Assembly: GCA_902769805.1 (NCBI GenBank)
Contig: CACXQL010000006.1
Span: 1 to 64,000, forward strand
Reading direction: 5' to 3'
Length of the DNA stretch: 64,000 bases
DNA from: an uncultured Prevotellaceae bacterium
Lineage (GTDB): Bacteria > Bacteroidota > Bacteroidia > Bacteroidales > Bacteroidaceae
The notes under the pieces were generated by a model, which ran no database searches, was not told the origin of the DNA, and saw nothing but the letters and a program-made list of their open reading frames with translations. A program made the translations under genes and the position numbers. Positions 52,479-60,393 of the stretch are shown here, in pieces. Numbering within the stretch: position 1 is the stretch's first letter; every line of letters begins with the position of its first letter.

Positions 52479-55400
52479 TTAGAAGGTTACATTAAAGCCG
52501 AGTGCATAGGTGCGAGGCATTGGGTAACGACCGGTGTCAAGACCAGTGTAGATAACTGCTCCCTGACCGCATTCAGGATCACCGTACTTGTTGTAGCCGG
52601 AGATACATGCAACATTCTGGATAGAGAGATATACACGTGCGCTCTGGAGCAAAAGTTTCTTAGCGATCTCGTGTGGGAGGTTATAACCAATCTGGATGTT
52701 GGAGATCTTCAGGAAGTTAGCATCCTTCACCCAAGCGTCGCTGGCGCGCATGTTGTAGTTCTCGTCGAGGTATGACAGACGAGCCTCAGTTCCGTTAGGA
52801 TTGCTGGTAGACCAAGCAGCAGCAGCAGCCTCAGAAAGGATGTTAGGAGCTGTACCATCGTCAGATGAGAACATGTTGGTCAGACGCATGGCTGAGTAAG
52901 AGAATATCTTCTGTCCGAATACACCGTGCATCTGCATGGTGAAGTCAAAGTTCTTATAGGTAACACCGAGGTTCAAACCGTAGTTCAAAGATGGGAAACC
53001 ATTGCCGAGGATGTCCATATCCAATTCGTTGAGAATGCCATCAGGCTTACCCTCTGGACCGCTGATATCTCTGAACAGGTAGTCACCCATCTTAGCGTTC
53101 TGTCCCTGTGCCTTAGCCTTGGCAAGCATCTCCTCATTGTTGATGATGCCTTCTACGCGATAGCCATAGAATGAACCTACAGCCTCACCTTCCTTACAGA
53201 TAGAGTGGTTACCCCAGTGATAACCATCGGCAGCACCTACGGCACCTGTGTTAGAACCGTCGCCAGTACCCTGACCGGATGAGTCGGAGTTAGTGTTGTA
53301 GATAGGATCACCCATCTTCTTCACCTTGTTCACCAGTGTAGAACCAGTCAGTGTTGCACTGATACCCCAGTCCTTGTTGATGCGCTTGTTGTAGCCAACC
53401 ATGAACTCAAGACCCTTGTTCTGGATCTCACCGTAGTTGGTGTAGATTGTTGCGAAACCTGATGAAGGACGGATGTTACGAGTAATCAACAAATCCTTAG
53501 AGGTACGGATGAAGTAGTCAAGTCCGATAACGAGCTCGCTTCCGAAGAAAGCAGCATCAAGACCGATGTTGAACTGCTCGTTGGTCTCCCATTTCAGGTT
53601 AGTATCCTTCAGGATGCTATAGTAACCCGTAATAACGTTAGGTGTTCCAGTTCCCATACCGATACCAGCGTTAGCAGGATAGTAAACATAACGTCCATCA
53701 ACGTTCAAACCTATTACAGATCTGTCTGTAGCACCACCAGAGTTACCAGTCTGACCCCAACCGAAGCGGAGTTTCAAGTTGTCAAGCCACTTCACGTCCT
53801 TCATGAACGGCTCCTCAGAGATACGCCAACCGGCAGCAACTGACGGGAAGGTACCCCAGCGGTTACCAGCACCGAAGTTTGAGCTACCGTCGCGACGGAT
53901 GGTGGCTGTCAACAGATAACGGTCCATCAGGCTGTAAGTAGCACGAGCGAAGTAAGAGATCATGCGGCTCTCCAGATACAGAGAACCACCTGCACTACGC
54001 TTTGAAGGCTGAGTGGTAAGACCGAGGTCACGGTTGTTAGCAGACTCATAGCCTACAGAATTACCGTACACATTCTGACCATACCAGCGAGAAACCTCGT
54101 TACCGAGCATCACTGTTACATTGTGGATGTCATTGCTCCAATTATAAGTCAGTAAGTTCTGGATGCTCAGTGTTTGGTCTTCATTGTCACCCAGATCGAA
54201 GCGGTAGTCATTGTTTTCTGATGGGTTATAGTAAGCGTCACCATTACCCTGTGTAACGTCAATGCGCTGATCGCCAACATAGTTCACGCGCTTGATACCA
54301 CCGTAGAAGTTCTGGTTAGAGTTAGCTTTATAGTCATAAGAAACCAATGTCTTCCAAGAGAGACCCTTCAGCGGAGTAATAGTCAGGTAGGCCGTTGCGA
54401 GGGTACGGTTGCTACGGTTGCGACCGTTCAGTTCCATCTGCTTGGCGTACATATTACCGAGGGTAGTTCCCCAGAAACCATCGTTGAAGTTCTTACCACC
54501 TGTTACGTCTCCAAAAGTACCGTCGGGATTGACAACATTCGGAGAAACGTATGTACCAGGAGCAACACCTGCATAAGTTACAGTGCTGCTGGTGATGAAG
54601 TCCATAGAAGGACATGCGAAAGCGTAGTCACGAAGAGAAGACAGGTTACCGAAGTTACCTACTGATTGGTTAGAACCGTGGCTGTCGGTGTGGGTCCAAG
54701 ATACATCTGCACCAAATGCAAGGTATTTGTTAACCTCAGTCTTCACGTTTGCACGGGCTGTGATACGCTGATACTCAGTGTTTACAACAAGACCCTCATT
54801 GCGCAGGAAACCTACAGAGGCGTTATACTGTGTCTTATCGTTACCGCCAGAAGCAGAGATGTTGTAGTTCTGACGCAGAGCGGTACGGGTCATCTGATCC
54901 TGCCAGTCAACATACTTACGCTTGCCATCATACTCAGCATTCCAGACAGGGTTCCACATCAGAGCCTCTCCAGTTGCAGCATCGAACTGATTGTCGTTGA
55001 TACGTGCCTGACGGAGGTTGGCTGCATAAGCGTCACCAGAGCAAACGTCAAGTGTAGAGCTCAGGGTCTGGATACCGAAGTCGGCAGAAATATTGATGTT
55101 GGAAACGCCCTTCTTACCATGCTTGGTGGTGATCATGATGACACCGTTAGCACCTGCAGAACCGTAGATGGCAGTTGCAGAGGCATCCTTCAAGACATCG
55201 ATGGCCTCAATGTCGGCGGGGCTAACGAAGCTTGCATCAGTACCAACCTGTACACCGTCAACAACATACAGAGGCTGAGCGTTACCATTGATGGTAGCAA
55301 TACCACGGATACGTACCTGTGCCCTTGCGTCAGGAGCACCGTCCTGCATCGTAACGATCACACCAGGAGCAGCACCCTGCAGAGCCTGGCCGATGTTTGT

Positions 55401-55817
55401 CGGAGCTTTCTTCATCATCTCCTCTGTGTTCACAGAAACAACAGAACCGGTGATGTCACTCTTCTTCATCGTACCATAACCAACGACAACAACATCGTTC
55501 AGCATCTGGGCATCTTCCTTCAGCGTAATGGCGATATTGCTTCTTCCACCTACGTTCACCTTCTGTGAGATATAACCCACATAGGAGATGTTGAGTGTGG
55601 CATTGGAGGCAGCGTTGACGCTAAAGTTACCGTCGAAATCGGTAATCGCGCCTTCATTGCTTCCCTCTACTTTGACGGTGGCTCCGATAATCGGTTCGCC
55701 GGCTTCGTCATTTACAGTTCCTTTAACAATGCTTTGAGCCATAGCTCCCAAGGGGAACAAACAAAGCAGGAACAGAAAAACCAATGGCTTTTGAAGTGAT
55801 TTAATTTTTCGATTCAT
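52479..55817 (-). CDS. susC: SusC-like TonB-dependent outer membrane importer (left copy)
   Basis: The protein has 1112 residues. After a 28-residue signal peptide comes a complete carboxypeptidase-D-like regulatory domain (about 29-110, VKGTVNDEAGEPIIGATVKV), then the TonB box region VVVGYGTMKKSD, the plug (about 120-240; YVVDGVQVGTDASF; YGSAGANGVIMITTK) and a 22-strand barrel ending in NVTF. It imports oligosaccharides using TonB energy. Its first 85 nt and 10 nt of leader are identical, as an inverted repeat, to the right-hand susC. In the present DNA orientation the nearest upstream sequence is the antisense of the recombinase gene, without a good promoter, so this pair looks switched off. 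Confidence 0.95.
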   Translation of the reverse strand: MNRKIKSLQKPLVFLFLLCLFPLGAMAQSIVKGTVNDEAGEPIIGATVKVEGSNEGAITDFDGNFSVNAASNATLNISYVGYISQKVNVGGRSNIAITLKEDAQMLNDVVVVGYGTMKKSDITGSVVSVNTEEMMKKAPTNIGQALQGAAPGVIVTMQDGAPDARAQVRIRGIATINGNAQPLYVVDGVQVGTDASFVSPADIEAIDVLKDASATAIYGSAGANGVIMITTKHGKKGVSNINISADFGIQTLSSTLDVCSGDAYAANLRQARINDNQFDAATGEALMWNPVWNAEYDGKRKYVDWQDQMTRTALRQNYNISASGGNDKTQYNASVGFLRNEGLVVNTEYQRITARANVKTEVNKYLAFGADVSWTHTDSHGSNQSVGNFGNLSSLRDYAFACPSMDFITSSTVTYAGVAPGTYVSPNVVNPDGTFGDVTGGKNFNDGFWGTTLGNMYAKQMELNGRNRSNRTLATAYLTITPLKGLSWKTLVSYDYKANSNQNFYGGIKRVNYVGDQRIDVTQGNGDAYYNPSENNDYRFDLGDNEDQTLSIQNLLTYNWSNDIHNVTVMLGNEVSRWYGQNVYGNSVGYESANNRDLGLTTQPSKRSAGGSLYLESRMISYFARATYSLMDRYLLTATIRRDGSSNFGAGNRWGTFPSVAAGWRISEEPFMKDVKWLDNLKLRFGWGQTGNSGGATDRSVIGLNVDGRYVYYPANAGIGMGTGTPNVITGYYSILKDTNLKWETNEQFNIGLDAAFFGSELVIGLDYFIRTSKDLLITRNIRPSSGFATIYTNYGEIQNKGLEFMVGYNKRINKDWGISATLTGSTLVNKVKKMGDPIYNTNSDSSGQGTGDGSNTGAVGAADGYHWGNHSICKEGEAVGSFYGYRVEGIINNEEMLAKAKAQGQNAKMGDYLFRDISGPEGKPDGILNELDMDILGNGFPSLNYGLNLGVTYKNFDFTMQMHGVFGQKIFSYSAMRLTNMFSSDDGTAPNILSEAAAAAWSTSNPNGTEARLSYLDENYNMRASDAWVKDANFLKISNIQIGYNLPHEIAKKLLLQSARVYLSIQNVACISGYNKYGDPECGQGAVIYTGLDTGRYPMPRTYALGFNVTF

Positions 55818-55827
55818 ACCTTAGTGA
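55734..55827 (-). repeat. Left arm of a 94-bp perfect inverted repeat
   Basis: The reverse complement is identical base for base to 57140-57233. The arm runs from 10 bp upstream of the left susC start codon to the last codon of its signal peptide. Neighbouring bases differ on both sides. Confidence 0.97.
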
Positions 55828-55867
55828 AAAAGACAAAATAAATAAACAAAAGGTAACCCTTCTTCAA

Positions 55868-56902
55868 GTGTTTGATGAGGACAACAAACACTTTCTTATG
55901 AGAGTCGGGAAAGACCGTTCTAAACACTCTTACGACATTATGGTTCGCGCGAGAACGTATGTGGCAGAGTTCCTGCAGTCCTGGGAAAAATGTCAGGACG
56001 TACCTCTGGAAAGCCTTCAGTTGGATTTTATTCAACGCTTTAGTGTCTTCCTGAGTGTAGAGAAGGCTTTACGAGGTGGGACAATTTGGTTAAATTGTAT
56101 GATGCTCAAAGGTGTTGTCCAACGCGCACATAGAAGAGGTTTGATCAGAGTCAGCCCTTTTGCGGAATTTCATATTGCCAAGAATATCCGTGAAAGAGAG
56201 TTTTTGGATGTTGAAGAAATTTTACAACTATATGAGCATGATTTTTCTCATCCTTTGGAAAAATATGTACGTGACGTGTTTGTATTTTCTGCTTTTACAG
56301 GAATGTCTTTTGTGGATATCCGTCATTTACGGAAATCTGATATTCAGGAGATAGATGGGCACCAATGGATTATGTCCTCCAGGCATAAAACCGGTATCCC
56401 ATTCCGCGTGAGGTTGTTGGATCAGCCTTTATCCATCATCCGCCAATATGAGAAAGGCAACAATGAGTATATCTTTGACAGGCTGGAATACCATGCCATT
56501 GCCAAACGCCTTCCTGCGATATTAAAAGCATGTAATATTAATAAGCATATCACACTTCACTGTGCTCGTCATAGCTTCGCTGTGATGGCGCTAAACTATG
56601 GGGTGCCCATAGAAAGTGTCAGCCGTATTTTAGGACATTCCAATATTACGACAACTCAGATCTATGCGAAGATAACCACCAAGAAACTGAATATGGACTT
56701 TCTACGCTTAGAGCACGGTATAGATACGATTAATCCCCCGACAAGGAAAAAAGGGTCCTACCTAATATATATTAAAAAAGGTATAAGACGTATGTTGTCT
56801 TTTTTACACTTAACAACAAAAGAAAGGGGTGGAAATGTTAAAAATGAAGGAAAAAACAAAGAAAAATGCAAGAAAGTATCAAAAAAAACCAAGAAAAAGT
56901 AG
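55868..56902 (+). CDS. Tyrosine recombinase (putative invertase of the susC switch)
   Basis: The protein has 344 residues from a GTG start (an ATG at 55898 is an alternative). The core-binding domain (about 1-105) begins abruptly at the point where Bacteroidota integrases have the LLxVFxxxN motif; the arm-binding domain of about 110 residues that usually precedes it is missing. The catalytic domain has Lys in SSRHKTGIPF, HCAR (about H231, R234), LGH (about H257) and nucleophile Tyr about Y266 in TTQIYAKI. The first catalytic Arg position reads TGMSFVD, Ser instead of Arg, as also known for IntDOT-type enzymes. The last 55 residues are Lys-rich. No promoter is evident before it. It lies wholly inside the inverted repeats. 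Confidence 0.92.
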   Translation: MFDEDNKHFLMRVGKDRSKHSYDIMVRARTYVAEFLQSWEKCQDVPLESLQLDFIQRFSVFLSVEKALRGGTIWLNCMMLKGVVQRAHRRGLIRVSPFAEFHIAKNIREREFLDVEEILQLYEHDFSHPLEKYVRDVFVFSAFTGMSFVDIRHLRKSDIQEIDGHQWIMSSRHKTGIPFRVRLLDQPLSIIRQYEKGNNEYIFDRLEYHAIAKRLPAILKACNINKHITLHCARHSFAVMALNYGVPIESVSRILGHSNITTTQIYAKITTKKLNMDFLRLEHGIDTINPPTRKKGSYLIYIKKGIRRMLSFLHLTTKERGGNVKNEGKNKEKCKKVSKKTKKK

Positions 56903-56922
56903 GAGATATCATAAAAAGTGTT

Positions 56923-56930
56923 TATCTTTG
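56923..56930 (+). promoter_or_regulatory. Outward promoter inside the invertible segment
   Basis: TATCTTTG lies 219 nt before the right susC ATG and gives a leader of about 210 nt. It sits within a perfect 7-bp dyad, GTTTATC / GATAAAC (56920-56941), which could be an operator at the start of transcription. Confidence 0.78.
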
Positions 56931-57033
56931 CACGGATAAACATGATGTTTAGCGCCTAAAAATAGGATCACTATTAACACAATTATAAAATTAAAACTGA
57001 AAACTATGCCATTAAGAAATAAGGAATAACTCA

Positions 57034-57079
57034 CCATTGCGAGTCCCAGGGACTTGGCGTGGAAGGAGATTTTTTCTCC
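57034..57079 (+). promoter_or_regulatory. Dyad and hairpin in the susC leader
   Basis: A 29-bp imperfect dyad is centred on AGTCCCAGGGACT (57042-57054), with outer arms CCAT/GTGG. It is followed by a small stem GGAGA-T5-TCTCC (57065-57079). Both lie in the transcribed leader and inside the invertible segment, so they would travel with the promoter. They may be a protein site or a leader-RNA control structure. Confidence 0.5.
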
Positions 57080-57139
57080 AATAAAATCACTAACTAACAA
57101 TCATCAAAGAAAAATACTTAAGTTAAATTTTTTTATTAA

Positions 57140-57233
57140 TCACTAAGGTATGAATCGAAAAATTAAATCACTTCAAAAGCCATTGGTTTTTCTGTTCCTG
57201 CTTTGTTTGTTCCCCTTGGGAGCTATGGCTCAA
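57140..57233 (+). repeat. Right arm of the 94-bp perfect inverted repeat
   Basis: It is the exact inverted copy of 55734-55827. It starts 10 bp before the right susC ATG and ends at the signal-peptide cleavage region. Just beyond it the right gene lacks 48 nt present in the left one, after which near-identity resumes for about 100 bp. Confidence 0.97.
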
Positions 57234-60200
57234 GGAGCCACCGTCAAAGTAGAGGGAAGCAATGCTGGCGCGATTACCGACTTCGACGGTAACTTTAGCG
57301 TCAACGCTGCCTCCAATGCCACACTCAACATCTCCTATGTGGGCTATGTAACCCAGCAGGTAAACGTGAGTGGAAGAAGCAACATCAATGTAACCTTGGT
57401 AGAGGACACCAACACTCTGGATGACGTTGTTGTCGTTGGTTACGGTACGATGAAGAAGAGCGATATCTCCGGATCTGTTGCAACCATCAACAGGGAGCAG
57501 ATGGAGCGTAAGGTTCCCGTCAACGTTGCCCAGGCCCTTCAGGGTGCCGCAGCCGGTGTGATGGTAACCAATCAGGACGGTGCTCCTGGCACAAAGTCAG
57601 CCATTCGTATCCGTGGTATCGGAACCATCAATGGTACCGCCCAGCCTCTGTATGTTGTTGACGGTGTACAGGTTGGTAATGATGCCGACTTCGTGAACCC
57701 CGCCGACATCGAGAGCATCGAGGTCTTGAAGGATGCCTCTGCAACTGCCATCTACGGTTCTGCAGGTGCCAACGGTGTCATCATGATTACCACCAAGCAC
57801 GGTCAGAAGGGTAAGATGAATGTCAACATCACCGCAGACTTCGGTTTCCAGACGCTTCCCTACAAACTCAACACCATCACTGGTGACGAATATGCTAAGT
57901 CTATCCGTGCTTCAAAGGCTAACGACGGACAGACCCTGAACAACCAGATCTGGGCTGAGGCCTATGACGGCAAGCGCAACTATATCGACTGGCAGGACCA
58001 GATGTACCAGACTGGCTTCAAACAGCAGTATGGTATCTCCGCAAGCGGTGGTACGGACAAGACCCAGTATAATTTCTCTCTCGGATATCTGAATAATAAG
58101 GGTATCATCGTCAACACCAATTACAGCCGTCTTACCTCTCGCGCAAGTGTCAAGTCCAAGGTGAACGACTACGTTGAGTTCGGTGGTGACATCAACTACA
58201 CGTACTCTACCATCAAGGGTAACAACATTGGTCTTGGTAACAACCAGAACCTTTCTTCTCAGCGTGATATCGCACAGATGGCTCCGACACTCGACTACAT
58301 TGATGACGTAACTGGTGAGCATGTCAAGGTGAACGTTGTCAATCCCGACGGAACATTCGGTGCAAGTAAGGCTCCGACACCTGATGGTTGGGAAGGTATG
58401 ACTGCCGGCGCGCAGAACCCCTACGCCACCCAGTTGGAGATCGGTCGCGAGACTCGCAACTCACGTATCTCCATCAATCCTTATATCGACATCACCTTCC
58501 TCAATCTGAAGGAGCATAAGCTGAACCTCCACTCCATCGCTTCTTGGACACAGACCAACTCCGACAACGACGAGTTCTCTGGTATGTACAAGCGCTACAA
58601 TAGCATCGGCGGCAAGATGGTTCCAGTAAACTACGAGGGTCGTGACAAGGAATACTATAACTTCGGTCTCGGCATGAGCAAGGGTCTTTCCAAGAGCATC
58701 GAGACTTACCTGACCTACAACTGGAGCACAGACTTCAACAACCTGACCTTCATGATTGGTAACTCTGTCACCAAGTACGAGGGCTCATGGGTAAGTGGAA
58801 GCGGTCACACATTCCTTTCACCTGACAACCGCCTGATCTCTCTTGCAGAAGTAATCAATCCAAGTAACGGCGGTTTCAATGCTGAGGTGAAGACCATTTC
58901 TTACTATGGACGTTTGGTTTACAGCCTCTTCGACCGCTACATCGTGACAGCTACCCTGCGTCGCGACGGTTCTTCTAACTTCTCATCTACTAACCGTTGG
59001 GGTACCTTCCCATCAGTAGCCGCTGCATGGCGCATCACTGAGGAGCCGTTCATGAAGGACGTAAAGTGGCTCAGCAACGCTAAGCTCCGCTTTGGTTGGG
59101 GTCAGACAGGTAATGCCGGTGGTATCGCAGGTCGTTCTACATACGCTTTGTCTTCTGTTAACACCAAGTACCAGTTCTACAAGCAGGGCATGGGCGGCGG
59201 TTCTACTGGTGACTTCAGTCGTGTACAAGGTTTCTATGCACCACTGGTTGACACTAATCTGAAATGGGAGACTAACGAGCAGCTGAACTTCGGTCTTGAC
59301 CTCGGTTTCCTCAACAACGACTTGACTGTTACATTGGATTACTTCACCCGTAAGACCAAGGACCTGCTGATCGATCGTCAGATCCGTCCGTCTGCAGGTA
59401 ACTCCTCTATCTATACCAACTTCGGTCAGATCAACAACTACGGTTTCGAATTCTCCGTGAACTACAACAAGCGCCTGAACAAGGACTGGACTATCAATGT
59501 TGCATTCAACGGATCAACCCTGAAGAACGAGATTAAGAAGATGGGTGTTGACTATACTTCAACCTGTGGTGGTAGCAACAGTACCTATTCTGCAGAAGAT
59601 GCCATGGACGGTTCTAACGTAGGTGCTGTCAATGGTACCGGTTTTGTATGGGACAACCACTCTATCTGCCGTGAGGGCGAGGCTGTAGGTTCTTACTATG
59701 GTTACCGCGTAGCCGGCATCATCAATACTGATGAGGATCTGGCTAAGGCTAAGGCTCAGGGACAGAATGCTAAGAAGGGTGACTTCCTCTTCGTGGATAC
59801 AGACGGCAACGGAACATTGGATGATGGTGACCGCCAAATCATTGGCAATGGTCTGCCTTCGTTCAACTACGGTCTGAACATCAGCGCCAGCTACAAGAAC
59901 TGGGACTTCAGTGTATACACATACGGTGTTTTCGGTATGGACATCCTTTCATACTCAAAGATGCGTATGAGCATCATGAACCCATCTGACGACTCCTGGA
60001 CTCCTGCTCTCTTGCAAGATAGCTACAACAACATGTGGAGCGAGGACAATAAAGGTGCTTCACTCCCCCGCCTGACCCGTCTTGACGACAACAAGAACAG
60101 CCGCATCAGCGACGCATGGATTGAGAGTGGAAACTTCCTGAAGATCAGCAACATCCAGATTGGTTACACGCTGCCGCGTGACATCGTCAAGAAGCTGTTG

Positions 60201-60371
60201 ATTCAGAATGCCCGCGTATACTTTGCCATCCAGAACCTCTGCACGATTTCTCCGTACACCAAGTACGGTGATCCTGAGGTCGGTCAGGGTAGCGTTATCT
60301 ATACCGGTCTCGACACAGGCCGTTATGCAACTCCTCGCACATTCCAGTTTGGTCTTAATATCACCTTCTAA
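57150..60371 (+). CDS. susC: SusC-like TonB-dependent outer membrane importer (right copy)
   Basis: The protein has 1073 residues. The signal peptide is identical to that of the left SusC. The regulatory domain lacks its first 16 residues (the usual VKGTVxDxxGEPIIG strand), so it starts at GATVKVEGS; this is an in-frame 48-nt loss. The TonB-box region VVVGYGTMKKSD, plug (YVVDGVQVGNDADF; YGSAGANGVIMITTK) and barrel to the final NITF are intact. The barrel is strongly diverged from the left copy, so cargo probably differs. It is read from the promoter at 56923 in the present orientation and so looks switched on. susD follows after 22 bp. Confidence 0.95.
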   Translation: MNRKIKSLQKPLVFLFLLCLFPLGAMAQGATVKVEGSNAGAITDFDGNFSVNAASNATLNISYVGYVTQQVNVSGRSNINVTLVEDTNTLDDVVVVGYGTMKKSDISGSVATINREQMERKVPVNVAQALQGAAAGVMVTNQDGAPGTKSAIRIRGIGTINGTAQPLYVVDGVQVGNDADFVNPADIESIEVLKDASATAIYGSAGANGVIMITTKHGQKGKMNVNITADFGFQTLPYKLNTITGDEYAKSIRASKANDGQTLNNQIWAEAYDGKRNYIDWQDQMYQTGFKQQYGISASGGTDKTQYNFSLGYLNNKGIIVNTNYSRLTSRASVKSKVNDYVEFGGDINYTYSTIKGNNIGLGNNQNLSSQRDIAQMAPTLDYIDDVTGEHVKVNVVNPDGTFGASKAPTPDGWEGMTAGAQNPYATQLEIGRETRNSRISINPYIDITFLNLKEHKLNLHSIASWTQTNSDNDEFSGMYKRYNSIGGKMVPVNYEGRDKEYYNFGLGMSKGLSKSIETYLTYNWSTDFNNLTFMIGNSVTKYEGSWVSGSGHTFLSPDNRLISLAEVINPSNGGFNAEVKTISYYGRLVYSLFDRYIVTATLRRDGSSNFSSTNRWGTFPSVAAAWRITEEPFMKDVKWLSNAKLRFGWGQTGNAGGIAGRSTYALSSVNTKYQFYKQGMGGGSTGDFSRVQGFYAPLVDTNLKWETNEQLNFGLDLGFLNNDLTVTLDYFTRKTKDLLIDRQIRPSAGNSSIYTNFGQINNYGFEFSVNYNKRLNKDWTINVAFNGSTLKNEIKKMGVDYTSTCGGSNSTYSAEDAMDGSNVGAVNGTGFVWDNHSICREGEAVGSYYGYRVAGIINTDEDLAKAKAQGQNAKKGDFLFVDTDGNGTLDDGDRQIIGNGLPSFNYGLNISASYKNWDFSVYTYGVFGMDILSYSKMRMSIMNPSDDSWTPALLQDSYNNMWSEDNKGASLPRLTRLDDNKNSRISDAWIESGNFLKISNIQIGYTLPRDIVKKLLIQNARVYFAIQNLCTISPYTKYGDPEVGQGSVIYTGLDTGRYATPRTFQFGLNITF

Positions 60372-60393
60372 TTACTTATAAAAGAAATAGATT

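Larger units (their letters stand above)
55734..57233. mobile_element. Putative invertible SusC/SusD expression switch
   Basis: This 1.5-kb element consists of two perfect 94-bp inverted arms enclosing 1312 bp with a tyrosine recombinase and one outward promoter (56923) pointing at the right susC. Because both arms encode the same start and signal peptide, inversion would leave both susC genes intact while moving the promoter from one to the other. DNA-inversion control of SusC/SusD genes by neighbouring recombinases is known in Bacteroides fragilis. Activity of this copy is inferred, not shown. Confidence 0.82.

Noticed and set aside
54666..55568. 300-codon open frame opposite the left susC
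   Set aside because: Antisense shadow of a high-GC3 coding region; no start context and composition unlike real proteins of the window.
55847..55855. Possible promoter for the left susC (minus-strand TACCTTTTG)
   Set aside because: It has one T too many for TAnnTTTG and no clear upstream element, so I treat the left pair as off; a weak promoter here cannot be excluded and would be carried to the right gene upon inversion.
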